Counted from the stretch's first letter, positions 24,758 to 33,274 are shown. The stretch is 33,274 bases of DNA from Bryobacterales bacterium (GCA_016789785.1 JAEUQE010000081.1:1-33274), one strand, 5' to 3'. The notes: generated by a model not told the origin, from the sequence alone. Made by a program: numbers and translations.

Positions 24758-25537
24758 CTATTGCTCCTTGCGGCGCGAGAGGTGGATGCTGCCGTTCACG
24801 GTGGTCAGCTTCAGGCTGCGTCCGCCCTCGCCAATGGTCGCATCCAGGGATCGCGAACTGATCTTGCCTTTGATGATCAGCGGAAGGTCGCTGTGGATGC
24901 TGCCATTGACGGTGCTTGCGTGGATCTCCGTGCTGGCGGACTCGGGCAGTTCCACGTTGATGCTGCCATTCACGGTGGTGAACTTGTGCTCGCCAGTCCA
25001 TGTTGTGGCGCCCATGGAGGCCGTGACGCCACCGTTGACGGTCGTTGCCTCGACATTGCGGCTGCCGGAGACTTCGACTTTGCCGTTGACCGTGGTGGCA
25101 ACGATGTCGGCAGTGACGCCTCCCACTTCGACAGCGCCATTGACCGTCTTGGCGACCAGTTTGACATCAGCGGGTACGAGGACTTCGAAGTCCACCACCA
25201 CGTCGTTATCCCGCACGTTCATGCGTCCACCATCACCGGGCTTGCATTCGTTGGACGGTTTGCCTGGGGCCGCGGGGTAGACGGCACAGATGGTAATGCC
25301 ACCGGAATGCGGAATGACATCAATGCGGACTTCCTCCGGGTTGTTCTTGCGGCCGCGCTTGGTTGCCACGACTTCGGCGAGTCCGGATTGCGAAGCATGC
25401 GCGCGGACGGCGCCGTTCACGCCCTTTACCTCGAAAGTTTGGCCGGGAGCGATGGCGCCCTGCCAGTCGAACTTCTGCTCTGCCGCGAAGGCGGCCATTG
25501 CGAGCAGCGGAAACATCAGCAGGCGAATTTGTTTCAT
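24758..25537 (-). CDS. Secreted DUF4097-like beta-helix protein with TVNG repeats
   Basis: A 259-aa protein with a signal peptide (MKQIRLLMFPLLAMAAFA). The mature part is a series of short beta-strand units each carrying TVNG: at residues 131, 149, 166, 188, 209 and 246, with a related GVNG at 39. Spacing is 17-22 residues apart from the last, consistent with a stacked beta-helix as in DUF4097/polymer-forming families; these have no established enzymatic activity. The Shine-Dalgarno aggag overlaps the stop codon of the upstream LysE-type gene (9 bp between genes), so translation is probably coupled. It is the last gene of the minus-strand run. The periplasmic or surface location is inferred from the signal peptide. 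Confidence 0.82.
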   Translation of the reverse strand: MKQIRLLMFPLLAMAAFAAEQKFDWQGAIAPGQTFEVKGVNGAVRAHASQSGLAEVVATKRGRKNNPEEVRIDVIPHSGGITICAVYPAAPGKPSNECKPGDGGRMNVRDNDVVVDFEVLVPADVKLVAKTVNGAVEVGGVTADIVATTVNGKVEVSGSRNVEATTVNGGVTASMGATTWTGEHKFTTVNGSINVELPESASTEIHASTVNGSIHSDLPLIIKGKISSRSLDATIGEGGRSLKLTTVNGSIHLSRRKEQ

Positions 25538-25546
25538 TGACTACTC

Positions 25547-26194
25547 CTATCGTTTCTCAAGCGCAAGGCGGAATCCCATGGCCATCAGGACGGCGCCCGT
25601 CGCAACTTCCAGTTTCTTGCGCACGGCATCACGCAGGAAGATGCCGCTGATCTTGTCGAAGAAGAATGCGTAACTGCTGAGCCATAGAAAGCCGATCGCG
25701 ATATGGATGAGCGCGAGCGTCAGTGATTGGCGCAGGGCGCTTCCTTGTGGCGATACGAATTGCGGGAGGAAGGTGAGGTAGAAGATCGCGACCTTGGGAT
25801 TGAGGACGTTGGTGAACAGGCCTTCTCGGAAGCTGCGTGCGAGTTCCCGCTGCCGTGACTCAATCGTGGGCGCGACCTGGAACGTGCCGCCGTGGCCTTT
25901 CCATGCGGCAATGAGCGACCGGATGCCGATCCACATGAGGTAAGCCGCACCCGCCATTTTGACGACTTCGAACGCCGCCGCGGATTGACTGAGGATCAGC
26001 GACAATCCGAGAGCCGATGCCGAGGCATGGACGATGCATCCGAGGCAGATGCCGTAGACGGTGTAAAGTCCGGCTTCGCGGCCGCGAGCGAGTGTGCTGC
26101 GAATGACCAGCGCAGTATCGGCGCCGGGAGTAACCACGAGAATCGCGGCAATACTCGCGAAGAGAAGGATTTGCGGATCCACTAGATGCCCCAT
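25547..26194 (-). CDS. LysE/RhtB-family amino-acid exporter
   Basis: A 215-aa inner-membrane protein with about six hydrophobic segments, the usual length for this family. The N-terminal signature LVVTPGADTALVIRSTLARG and the later NVLNPKVAIFYLTFLPQF are typical of LysE/RhtB transporters, which export amino acids or related small molecules. The ATG at 26194 is chosen; a TTG two codons earlier (26200) is in frame but no better supported. There is no good Shine-Dalgarno for either. The 125-bp gap upstream (26195-26319) contains no gene and could hold a separate promoter, so membership in the upstream operon is uncertain. The substrate is not predictable. Confidence 0.9.
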   Translation of the reverse strand: MGHLVDPQILLFASIAAILVVTPGADTALVIRSTLARGREAGLYTVYGICLGCIVHASASALGLSLILSQSAAAFEVVKMAGAAYLMWIGIRSLIAAWKGHGGTFQVAPTIESRQRELARSFREGLFTNVLNPKVAIFYLTFLPQFVSPQGSALRQSLTLALIHIAIGFLWLSSYAFFFDKISGIFLRDAVRKKLEVATGAVLMAMGFRLALEKR

Positions 26195-26319
26195 GAGCAA
26201 CTATGTTGCCACGAGGGATCGCCTTTTCGCTGTGAATCCGCAGGCGGGAGAGCCGACGCAAGTGTGCGTTTCCGGCCACACTGTGTGCGGTTCGGGGACA
26301 TCGGGCAGGTGCGCGAATG

Positions 26320-27225
26320 CTACTTGGGTTCCGGCGTCTGGGGCGGCGTCACCATTTCCGTGAGTTCCGAGAAGGCCATTCGCTGGGGTCCGGCCTGCAT
26401 CGAGTACTGGCGGTCCATCCGTTTCACCATGCCCGTCGTGCGATCAATGACGGCGGTAACCGTTTCCTGCACTTTGAGTGCGAACCGGCTGAGGTCCATG
26501 TGGGCTCGCTCTTGCGGAGGCAGAAAGCGTGCGGCGAGTGCCTCGGCGATCTTGCGCTCACTGCCGGGATCGGACTCCGATCGCGAGACGATGGTCGCTT
26601 CGGAATCGGTGATGGCGGTGAGCTCGACAGAGACGTTCATTTGAAGCTGGCCAAGATTCATCGGGGCGGGGGTGGTGTCGGTGCGCGGCACGGGTTTGCG
26701 AAGCTCGAACCGTTGGCCCGAGAAGGCGAAATAGTTGCGGATCTCGATGGCGACATTTTCCGGCGTCAACGCTTCTTCCATCAGCTTCTTCATCTGCGCT
26801 TGCGATGCGCCTTCGAATTGCTTCGTGGCGGCTTCGAGGATCGACTGCGATTCCTTCAGCACCTGTGCCCAGTTTCGCAGCGACTGAAAGCGGCCATCCG
26901 CATCAAGGACCGGTTCCAGACGCACCTGCTGCATCGCCTGCTGCATGCCGCCGATGGAGGCTTTCAAGTCGGGCGGCACGTTCTCGTAGGAGGGATCGTC
27001 GTAGTCCCATTCGAGCACCGTCGAGGTGGCGCTGGCTTCGATGACCTTTACGTGGATCGGTGTGCGGGTGAGGATTGGCTTGGCGCTGGACGGATGTGGC
27101 GTTTCCCGTGAGACACGAAGTTCGAAGCGCTGACCCTGCTTGAGGAGCGGTGTGACCTGGAAGGTCTGTGCGGAGGCGCATAGGGTTGCGGCGGCCAGAA
27201 GGAACAGCATCATGACTGCCTTCAT
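26320..27225 (-). CDS. Secreted protein of unknown function
   Basis: 301 aa from the ATG at 27225, preferred because gaggtg lies 6 nt upstream and a signal peptide begins there (MKAVMMLFLLAAATLCASA). The longer open frame runs into the esterase gene and is not protein-like. The mature protein is soluble, mixed alpha/beta, with no cysteine-rich or membrane segments; visible stretches are FQVTPLLKQGQRFELRVSR, VLEWDYDDPSYENVP and VTAVIDRTTGMVKRMDRQY. The arrangement resembles acidobacterial secreted DUF proteins with a beta-sandwich core, but I cannot name a family. It is 25 bp downstream of the esterase gene and probably in the same transcript. Confidence 0.78.
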   Translation of the reverse strand: MKAVMMLFLLAAATLCASAQTFQVTPLLKQGQRFELRVSRETPHPSSAKPILTRTPIHVKVIEASATSTVLEWDYDDPSYENVPPDLKASIGGMQQAMQQVRLEPVLDADGRFQSLRNWAQVLKESQSILEAATKQFEGASQAQMKKLMEEALTPENVAIEIRNYFAFSGQRFELRKPVPRTDTTPAPMNLGQLQMNVSVELTAITDSEATIVSRSESDPGSERKIAEALAARFLPPQERAHMDLSRFALKVQETVTAVIDRTTGMVKRMDRQYSMQAGPQRMAFSELTEMVTPPQTPEPK

Positions 27226-27250
27226 TACAGCACCTCGAATGGACATTCGC

Positions 27251-28390
27251 TTATGTTCCGGTCTTGCGGAAGAGCTGTTGGGAAAGCTCGGCGAGATACT
27301 GGCGCCACAACGGCCATGTGTGGCCGGCGCCCGGTGTCTCCTTGTAGACGTGCCGCACATTGTGCTGCTTGAGCAATTCGACGGTTTCCATGTTGCGCTT
27401 GTACAGGAAGTCCGCCGAGCCACAGCCGATCCAGAACAGGCGCAGTTGGGAGTTGAGCTTGTCCGCGGCTTTGAATGTTGGCTCGAAGCGCTTCACGAAT
27501 TCCTCCTGCATCTGCGGATTGAATCCCGACGAGGAACTGAAGACTCCGAGATAGCTGAACATGTCCGGATGGGCGAGGCCGATGTTGAGCGTCTGATTGC
27601 CGCCCATGGAGAGTCCAGCGAGTGCTCGCGAAGCCGAACCTTTTCCGGTGCGATAGCTGGATTCGACCAGCGGCATCACGCTCTCCATCAGATCCTGCTC
27701 CATGAGCCGGGTGTTCTGGCCGCGAAGGACGGGGTCCATGGAGGAGGGGTCGGCGGGATGGCCATCGGGCATCACGATCAACATCGGGTTGGCTTTGCCG
27801 GCGGCGATCAGATTGTCGAGGATCCAATGTGCGCGGCCTACGGTGATCCATTCGCCGTCGGTGTCGCCGGCGCCGTGCAGCAGGTACAGCACCGGATAGC
27901 GGGTGCTCTTCGAGGGATCATAGCCGGGCGGTGTGTAGACGTGGAGGCGGCGATGTTTGTTCGTTGCCTTCGACATGTACCAATGCATGTGCACACCGCC
28001 ATGCGGCACGGGCTTCAGCGAATGAAACTCGACTTCGGGTCCTGGGACATCAATGAGGCTGGTGACGGAACGAACGCCCGGCTTCACCATCGGGTTGCGA
28101 GGGTCGACGACGGGCACGCCGTTCACGTAGAGCGTGTAGGTCATGAGTTCGGGCTTCACGGGGCCGGTGGTGATACTCCAAACTCCGTTCTCGCCCTTCT
28201 GGAGCGGCGCGCGATCGGTACCGGTCATCCATTCGCCGCGCAACGAGACATCGGTGGCTTGCGGCGCGTGGATGCGGAACGTGATGCGGTTATCGGCGTG
28301 GATCTCCGGGGTGCGGAACTGCAGCGGTCCGCCCTGTGGCTGCGCGCTGAGCAACGCGGCGCAAAACAAAAATGCCAAGAAATGTTTCAT
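27251..28390 (-). CDS. Secreted carbohydrate esterase (esterase D / feruloyl-acetylxylan type)
   Basis: 379 aa from the ATG at 28390, supported by aaggag 8 nt upstream and a signal peptide (MKHFLAFLFCAALLSAQ). Residues about 30-120 form an early-set Ig/CBM48-like domain (ITFRIHAPQATDVSLRGEW). Residues about 135-375 are an alpha/beta-hydrolase of the esterase D family: YLLHGAGD, the nucleophile elbow GLSMGG (Ser261), and the C-terminal WIGCGSADFLY and GAGHTWPLW, which carry the likely Asp and His. This architecture is typical of enzymes removing acetyl or feruloyl groups from plant polysaccharides. It lies 13 bp after a sulfatase gene, which fits joint stripping of glycan substituents. The exact ester is unknown. 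Confidence 0.9.
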   Translation of the reverse strand: MKHFLAFLFCAALLSAQPQGGPLQFRTPEIHADNRITFRIHAPQATDVSLRGEWMTGTDRAPLQKGENGVWSITTGPVKPELMTYTLYVNGVPVVDPRNPMVKPGVRSVTSLIDVPGPEVEFHSLKPVPHGGVHMHWYMSKATNKHRRLHVYTPPGYDPSKSTRYPVLYLLHGAGDTDGEWITVGRAHWILDNLIAAGKANPMLIVMPDGHPADPSSMDPVLRGQNTRLMEQDLMESVMPLVESSYRTGKGSASRALAGLSMGGNQTLNIGLAHPDMFSYLGVFSSSSGFNPQMQEEFVKRFEPTFKAADKLNSQLRLFWIGCGSADFLYKRNMETVELLKQHNVRHVYKETPGAGHTWPLWRQYLAELSQQLFRKTGT

Positions 28391-28403
28391 CGCGGAAACT
28401 CCT

Positions 28404-29804
28404 TCAGTCCGGGTCTTTCCATGGGGAATCAGGACTCCAGCGGTCGAGGTGACGAAGCCAGGTTTGCCGGCGCGTGCGTAATTCAGCGAGATGCGCAGAG
28501 AAGCGTGGATCACGCGCGAGGTTGGTTTCTTCGTGCATATCGACTTCGAGGTCGTAGAGTTCCTCGGTGACGGATGGCTCGTCCGTATAGACGGTGTATT
28601 TGTAGCGGGAGTTACGCACGCCTTCCGTGGAAGGGATCCAGCCGCCGTTGTCGAAGTGATGTTCGTAGAAGAAGTCTTCCCGCCAGGATGTTGAGCGGCC
28701 CTGGACCAAAGGCGTCAGGCTGCGGCCTTGCATGGAAGGCGGAGGCGTGATTCCGGCGAAGTCGAGGATGGTGGGTGCCACGTCGATGTTCAAAGTCGCG
28801 GCGCTGTTGCGTGCATCGCGGCGGCTGGCGGGCAGGCGCGGGTCATGAATGATGAGCGGCGTGCGGATGGACTCTTCGTGCATGAACCACTTTCCGGCCA
28901 GGCCATGCTCGGAGAGATAGAAGCCGTTGTCGGAGGTGTAGATGATGACGGTGTTCGACGACAGCTTGAGTTGGTCGAGTTCTTCGCGGATGCGGCCCAC
29001 CTGACGGTCGATGCCGGTGATGAGACGGTAGTAGCCTTTCACGGATTCCTGATACAACTCGGGAGTTGCGAAACGGACGGCCCAGCGGCGGCGTGCCTCG
29101 GAGCGCTGCACGGAGAGCGGCAACTGGCGGATGTAGTCTGGCGAGGCGGTCTGCGGCATCGGGATCTGGAGGTCGCGATAGAGGGCGGCGTCCTGCGGAT
29201 CGAAGAGGAACTGCTTCGGATCTTCGTCCTGCACGTGTGGCGCCTTGAAGCTCACGGAGAGGCAGAAGGGTTGGGTTTGTGTGGACCCGCGCAGGAACTC
29301 GATGGCCTGATCGCCCATCACGGTGGTGAGGTGTGTCTTGCCGTCTTTCTTTGGGAAGTAGTGGCCCTGGCCTTGGAATCCGCGCCAGAAGTCGAAGGTG
29401 CTGATGGGTGGCTTGCCGCCGTCGATGCCGAACTTGCCGACGAATCCGGTGCGATAGCCTGCCTGCTTGAGGAGTGCCGGATAGGAGCGGCTCCACTTGT
29501 CTTCGGGGAATGAGTTGGTGAACTTCCAAATGGCGTGGCTGTGCGAATAGAGCCCGGTGAAGATGCTGGCGCGGCTGGAGACGCAGATGGCCGTGGTGAC
29601 GAAGTTGCGTTGAAAGGTGACGCCTTCCGAGGCCATGCGGTCGATATGGGGCGACTTCACGAAGGGATCGGACATGCAGCCGAGCGAGTCCCAGCGTTGA
29701 TCGTCGGCAAGGAGGAAGACGATGTTGGGACGCTGAGCAGAGCGCGTTTGTGCGCGAAGGAATGCGGGAGCGAGCGCGGCGGAGAGAAAACGTCTGCGGT
29801 TCAT
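28404..29804 (-). CDS. Formylglycine-dependent sulfatase (CVSSR variant motif)
   Basis: 466 aa from the ATG at 29804, which opens a twin-arginine-like leader (MNRRRFLSAALAPAFLRAQ); the upstream extension overlaps the sialidase gene. The core is RPNIVFLLADDQRWDSLGC with metal-binding Asp34-Asp35, then TAICVSSRASIFTGLYSHSH with Cys74 as the expected formylglycine site. The motif reads C-V-S-S-R, with Ser where many sulfatases have Pro or Ala, a known minor variant. Other family motifs are TGFVGKFG and IYTSDNGFYLSEHG. A periplasmic or extracellular sulfate-ester hydrolase is expected. It lies between sialidase-like (14 bp) and esterase (13 bp) genes on the same strand, indicating one operon. It is only distantly similar to the sulfatase at 21527. 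Confidence 0.92.
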   Translation of the reverse strand: MNRRRFLSAALAPAFLRAQTRSAQRPNIVFLLADDQRWDSLGCMSDPFVKSPHIDRMASEGVTFQRNFVTTAICVSSRASIFTGLYSHSHAIWKFTNSFPEDKWSRSYPALLKQAGYRTGFVGKFGIDGGKPPISTFDFWRGFQGQGHYFPKKDGKTHLTTVMGDQAIEFLRGSTQTQPFCLSVSFKAPHVQDEDPKQFLFDPQDAALYRDLQIPMPQTASPDYIRQLPLSVQRSEARRRWAVRFATPELYQESVKGYYRLITGIDRQVGRIREELDQLKLSSNTVIIYTSDNGFYLSEHGLAGKWFMHEESIRTPLIIHDPRLPASRRDARNSAATLNIDVAPTILDFAGITPPPSMQGRSLTPLVQGRSTSWREDFFYEHHFDNGGWIPSTEGVRNSRYKYTVYTDEPSVTEELYDLEVDMHEETNLARDPRFSAHLAELRTRRQTWLRHLDRWSPDSPWKDPD

Positions 29805-29818
29805 TCTGTTTTGAAGTA

Positions 29819-31066
29819 TCACACGGGAATGCGATAGAGGAGAGCGTCGCCTTCCCAACCGTCGTTGAAGGCGAAGAGCCGCGTCATGTGGAGTGCGATC
29901 TCTTTGGTTTCGCGATCCTCGCGCGCATAGAAGTTGGAGAGGGTGAGGAGTTCATGCTCACCGGGCTTGCGATCGTCGATGGTGCGGAGCGTGTTCTTGA
30001 GCAGCAGGCCGCTGCGGCGGTCGACTTCGCCCATCACGAGCGGATAGCGCGGGCGGTTGCCACGGGGATTGGTTGGGTTGATGTTGCCGAGCCAAAACAA
30101 TTTGCCACTGGAATGTTTTAAGAGCTGCGAGCATGAACTCGGTGAGAAGAATTTCTCGCCGCTGTCGTAGGTCCAAGGCTGAGGCTCGGTCCAGCGCGCG
30201 CCGTCGCGCGAATAGGCGATCCAGCGGTGGCTGGGGATCTCGGGGCGCTTGTCATTGGAGGCGCGGAGCACCATGAGAATGCGGCCGTCGTCGAGAATCT
30301 CGATGGTCGGCTCGACGGCGCCGCGAGTGCTGTGCGCGGGGTCGATCTTCAGCTCGTCCGACATGCGCCAGACGAGTTGATCGCCCTTCCAGCGTCCTCG
30401 CAGCATAGCGGCATTGGTGTAGGTGTAACCACCGCCGGGGTTGGCGAGTTTCCCATCGGGACCAAGCACGGAGAGTTGGACGGGCAGCAGGATGGACCCG
30501 TCGGGTGCGGCGACGGGCTTCGATGTCTGGTCGCCGAGCATGACGCAGTTCCTGCCGGTGTAGACGCCGGGCAGCGGGTGCGAGGCGTTGAACTCGCGGC
30601 CTTCGTGAATCACAAGCTGGGGCTTGCCGAAGGTCTTGCCATCGCTGGAGACGCGGTAGTAGAGGTTCCAGATGCGCATGCCTTCGAGCGGGTCGTCAGA
30701 TGGCAGCACGCCTTCGAGCCAGAACTCGAGATAGCGGCCAGTTTTCGGATCGGCGAAGCCAGCGCGGGTGTGGCGGCGCAGCATTCCGTTGGGGCGCTTT
30801 TCACCAGTGGTGAGGGCGACGGGTTCGGTCCAGGTGCGGCCGTTGTCTTCGGACCGGCGGATGTAGGCGATGTCGATGGTGTCGGAGCGCGACCAGCGCG
30901 TTTCGACGCTGGTCATTTGACCGCCGGTGGGACGAGTGTAGAACGCATAGGCCATGATGGCCGTGCCTTTGCCGGGTGACTTGAGGAAGACTTCGCTGCG
31001 AATACCGGGTGCGGCGTGAGTAGCGAAGGCGGAGGGCAGTGTGGCGAGGAGCGTCCTGCGGAGCAT
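29819..31066 (-). CDS. BNR/Asp-box sialidase-like secreted protein
   Basis: A 415-aa protein with a short leader (MLRRTLLATLPSAFATHAA). Asp-box motifs recur along the chain: SEDNGRTWTEP, SSDGKTFGKP and SRDGARWTEP. These mark a six-bladed propeller of the sialidase / glycosyl-hydrolase 33-like superfamily. GAVEPTIEILDDGRILMVLRA is typical of BNR exo-alpha-sialidase-like proteins. The superfamily includes sialidases and other glycoside hydrolases or lyases; the arginine triad cannot be confirmed by eye, so the activity is open. This is the first gene of the minus-strand run and is divergent from the TonB receptor, with 142 bp between them. Confidence 0.87.
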   Translation of the reverse strand: MLRRTLLATLPSAFATHAAPGIRSEVFLKSPGKGTAIMAYAFYTRPTGGQMTSVETRWSRSDTIDIAYIRRSEDNGRTWTEPVALTTGEKRPNGMLRRHTRAGFADPKTGRYLEFWLEGVLPSDDPLEGMRIWNLYYRVSSDGKTFGKPQLVIHEGREFNASHPLPGVYTGRNCVMLGDQTSKPVAAPDGSILLPVQLSVLGPDGKLANPGGGYTYTNAAMLRGRWKGDQLVWRMSDELKIDPAHSTRGAVEPTIEILDDGRILMVLRASNDKRPEIPSHRWIAYSRDGARWTEPQPWTYDSGEKFFSPSSCSQLLKHSSGKLFWLGNINPTNPRGNRPRYPLVMGEVDRRSGLLLKNTLRTIDDRKPGEHELLTLSNFYAREDRETKEIALHMTRLFAFNDGWEGDALLYRIPV

Positions 31067-31165
31067 CCTTATAGAGTAATGCGGGCACGGAGCGAGAGGA
31101 CGGCGGGAGGTCTCCGCAAACGGCTCACGCCAAGCGGCCCGCCCGACCTTGCGGAAGGGATTCGA

Positions 31166-31171
31166 TATACT
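31166..31171 (+). promoter_or_regulatory. Possible -10 element for the TonB receptor
   Basis: TATACT, 38 bp before the receptor ATG, inside gggattcgatatactt, which closely matches the stretch before the kinase gene (7972-7988). The best -35 candidate, ccgacc at 31143-31148 with a 17-bp spacer, is poor. The 142-bp gap 31067-31208 must also contain the promoter of the divergent sialidase gene; no gene is visible in it. Confidence 0.3.
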
Positions 31172-31208
31172 TCGCTCAGCCGTTCAAGCAAACTTTGGGG
31201 GATGGGAA

Positions 31209-33274
31209 ATGAAGGTAATTTTCTCCGCACTCTTAATGGCCGCGTGCGCGCAGTTCGCAATCGCGCAGGAATCGCGAGGCACCATCATCGGGCAAGCCAC
31301 CGACGCGACGGGCGCCGCCGTGGTGGGCGCGACGGTGCGTGTCACCAACACAGCGATGAACACGACGGTTTCATCGGCAACGAATGAATCAGGGTCGTAT
31401 GAGATTCCGTATCTGCTGCCCGGTATTTACCGCGTCGAGATGGAGATGCAGGGCTTCAAGAAGTCCGTTCGCAGTGGGATTGAACTGCGAGTGAATGACC
31501 GCTTGACGCTGGACTTCAAGCTGGAACTTGGGGCGGTGTCGGAGTCGGTGACGGTGACTGGCGAAACGCCGCTACTCGATACGGCGACCGCGGGGATCGG
31601 GCTTGTGATGGATGAGCGCCGGGTGACGGAACTGCCGGTGGTTGGCGGCAATCCGTTTTATCTTTCGCGGCTGACACCGGGCGTGCTGAGCAGTGGCGGG
31701 CGCAGCGCAGGCAACCCGATGGACAACGGCGCGGCGACGGGCATCATTTCCAATGGCACGCGTGGTGGATCGAGCGAAGTGTCGGTGGATGGGTCGCCGA
31801 ACATGACGAACCGGAGCGCGGTGTTCTCGCCGCCGCAGGATCTGGTGCAGGAGTTCAAGATCCAAACCGCGAGTTACGATGCGTCGATCGGGCATGCGGC
31901 GGGAGCGGTGACGAACGTGAGCATGAAGTCGGGTGGGAATTCGGTGCATGGCACCGGCTACTACAACGACTCGCGAATCCGTGCGATTCCATGGTTCACC
32001 AATCGCTTCCTTGCCGATCCGAACACCGTGTTGACTCCGCAGCAGCGCGCAGCCGCGGTGCCGACGTGGCTGCACCGGCGGTGGGGGACGACGACGAGCG
32101 GCCCGGTGTGGATTCCGAAGATCTACAACGGGCGCAACAAGACCTTCTTCACGTTTGGCTTTGAGGATCTGACGATCCGGCGCAACCTGACCAACACGGG
32201 CACGGTGCCGACGGCGGAGCAACGCAGGGGTGACTTTTCCGAATTGGGCCGGTTGGGTCCGAACTATCAGATCTACGATCCGTTCACCACGGTGCCGGCG
32301 CCGAATGGACGATTCGCACGGCAGCCACTGCCGGGCAATGTGATTCCTGCGTCGCGCATTGATCCAGTGGCGGCGCGATTGATCAGTTTCTACCCGGAAG
32401 CGAACCAGCCGAATCTGAACCGTGAGCAGCGCAACAACTACTTCACGACGCAAGACATTCTTCGCGAGAACTACACCTACACGAGCCGCATCGACCACAA
32501 CTTCAGCGAGAAGAACCGTTTCTTTGTGCGCGTGAACAATCAGCAGCATGACAACTACACGGACTTCTGGCGGACGATTACGAACGTCGATCTGCTGGAT
32601 CGCACGGGATGGGGCGCGGTGGTGGATGATGTGCACGTGTTCAACTCGGGGTTGTTGTTGAATCTGCGCTACGGCGTCAGCTATCAGAATGCGATCAACA
32701 GCCGCGGCAGCCAGGGATTCGACCTGCTGTCCCTTGGCTTGCCTTCGACGCTGGTGAATGAGATCACGCGGAAGCTCGGCACGGATGGGATCGCGTTTCC
32801 GGGTGTGCAGCCGGACGGCTATATCACGATGAGCAACAACGGAGGCACGAGGGAATCGACGAACTATCACACGGCGCAGGCGATTGTGACGAAGATCTCC
32901 GGGGCGCATAGCATGCGCATGGGATCGGAATACCGGCTGCAGAAAGAGACCGGATTCAACTATGGTTTTATCGCACCGCAGTTCACGTTCAATGCGACGT
33001 TCACGCGCGGGCCGCTGGACAATTCGCCGGCTGCGCCAATCGGGCAGGCTCTGGCGTCGATGCTATTCGGGATCGCGACGGGTGGAGTGATCAACAACAA
33101 CGCGTCGCGCGCGGAAGATAGCAGCTATTGGGGCTTGTACTTTCAGGATGACTGGCGGGTGACGCCGCGGCTGACGTTGAATCTGGGGCTGCGCTGGGAC
33201 ATGGATAGCCCGCGGCGGGAGATGTTCGACAACCGGATGAATTCGTTCGATCTGTATGCCATCAATCCGGTGTC
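31209..33274 (+). CDS. Oar-like TonB-dependent receptor (partial, runs off the window)
   Basis: 688 codons are visible and no stop is reached. The start ATG at 31209 follows tgggggatggg and opens a signal peptide (MKVIFSALLMAACAQFAIAQ). Residues about 21-105 are a carboxypeptidase-regulatory domain (GTIIGQATDATGAAVVGATV; SGSYEIPYLLPGIYRVEM). A plug-like region follows (ESVTVTGETPLLDTATAG; LTPGVLSSGG; VDGSPNMTNRSAVF; GAVTNVSMKSGGNSVHGTGY), then barrel strands (SRIDHNFSEKNRFFVRVN; WGLYFQDDWRVTPRLTLNLG). This is the very abundant acidobacterial Oar/TonB receptor type, about 1000-1200 aa when complete, used for outer-membrane uptake of glycans or other ligands. It is divergent from the sialidase-sulfatase-esterase genes. 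A long open frame on the opposite strand (31572-32909) is a GC-driven shadow. Confidence 0.93.
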   Translation, partial: MKVIFSALLMAACAQFAIAQESRGTIIGQATDATGAAVVGATVRVTNTAMNTTVSSATNESGSYEIPYLLPGIYRVEMEMQGFKKSVRSGIELRVNDRLTLDFKLELGAVSESVTVTGETPLLDTATAGIGLVMDERRVTELPVVGGNPFYLSRLTPGVLSSGGRSAGNPMDNGAATGIISNGTRGGSSEVSVDGSPNMTNRSAVFSPPQDLVQEFKIQTASYDASIGHAAGAVTNVSMKSGGNSVHGTGYYNDSRIRAIPWFTNRFLADPNTVLTPQQRAAAVPTWLHRRWGTTTSGPVWIPKIYNGRNKTFFTFGFEDLTIRRNLTNTGTVPTAEQRRGDFSELGRLGPNYQIYDPFTTVPAPNGRFARQPLPGNVIPASRIDPVAARLISFYPEANQPNLNREQRNNYFTTQDILRENYTYTSRIDHNFSEKNRFFVRVNNQQHDNYTDFWRTITNVDLLDRTGWGAVVDDVHVFNSGLLLNLRYGVSYQNAINSRGSQGFDLLSLGLPSTLVNEITRKLGTDGIAFPGVQPDGYITMSNNGGTRESTNYHTAQAIVTKISGAHSMRMGSEYRLQKETGFNYGFIAPQFTFNATFTRGPLDNSPAAPIGQALASMLFGIATGGVINNNASRAEDSSYWGLYFQDDWRVTPRLTLNLGLRWDMDSPRREMFDNRMNSFDLYAINPV

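Noticed and set aside
31572..32909. A 445-codon open frame on the minus strand
   Set aside because: It is antisense to the clear TonB receptor, Arg/His/Pro-rich, and has no recognisable domain; typical shadow frame in GC-rich DNA. The same applies to long antisense frames at 185-1282, 5693-7162, 9707-11209, 13795-15096 and 15283-16554.

Overview
The window looks like a chromosomal segment of a high-GC Acidobacteriota, probably of the Solibacter/Bryobacter type. That placement is inferred from gene content, not from a marker gene: an Oar-like TonB-dependent receptor with a carboxypeptidase-regulatory N-terminus, a membrane Ser/Thr kinase with a TPR tail, formylglycine sulfatases with Tat-like leaders, and palindromic repeats around a REP-associated transposase remnant. 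I saw no tRNA, rRNA, integrase or CRISPR array.

Layout. (1) 1-1381: the end of an MscS-type channel gene, a DUF481 outer-membrane protein and a strong intrinsic terminator. (2) 1445-7108: a large KAP-family P-loop NTPase with a TPR-like tail, then a secreted YfbK-like von Willebrand A protein. (3) 7109-8032: a cluster of short palindromes and a frameshifted REP-associated tyrosine transposase whose stop codon lies inside one repeat. (4) 8033-21522: six same-strand, closely packed genes forming the centre of interest: Ser/Thr kinase-TPR, a 94-aa unknown, a CHAT protease fused to a SIR2-like domain, two tandem paralogous nSTAND NTPases with C-terminal propellers, and a C25/caspase-like protease. 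(5) 21527-24734: a sulfatase on the minus strand and an amidase on the plus strand, separated by 325 bp of repeats. (6) 24758-31066: six minus-strand genes (in transcription order: BNR sialidase-like protein, sulfatase, esterase, unknown secreted protein, LysE-type exporter, TVNG-repeat protein). (7) 31209 to the end: a TonB-dependent receptor, cut by the window edge.

How the genes may work together. The 8033-21522 block reads as one regulated proteolytic response system. The predicted sensors are a kinase with a TPR ectodomain and two NTPases with propeller ectodomains; the predicted effectors are two unrelated cysteine proteases. This matches the general logic of STAND/CHAT biological-conflict or programmed-death systems, but I do not know this exact gene set as a described system. 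Regions 5-7 look like acquisition and breakdown of sulfated, esterified glycans: a receptor divergent from sialidase-like, sulfatase and esterase genes, with a second sulfatase and an amidase nearby.
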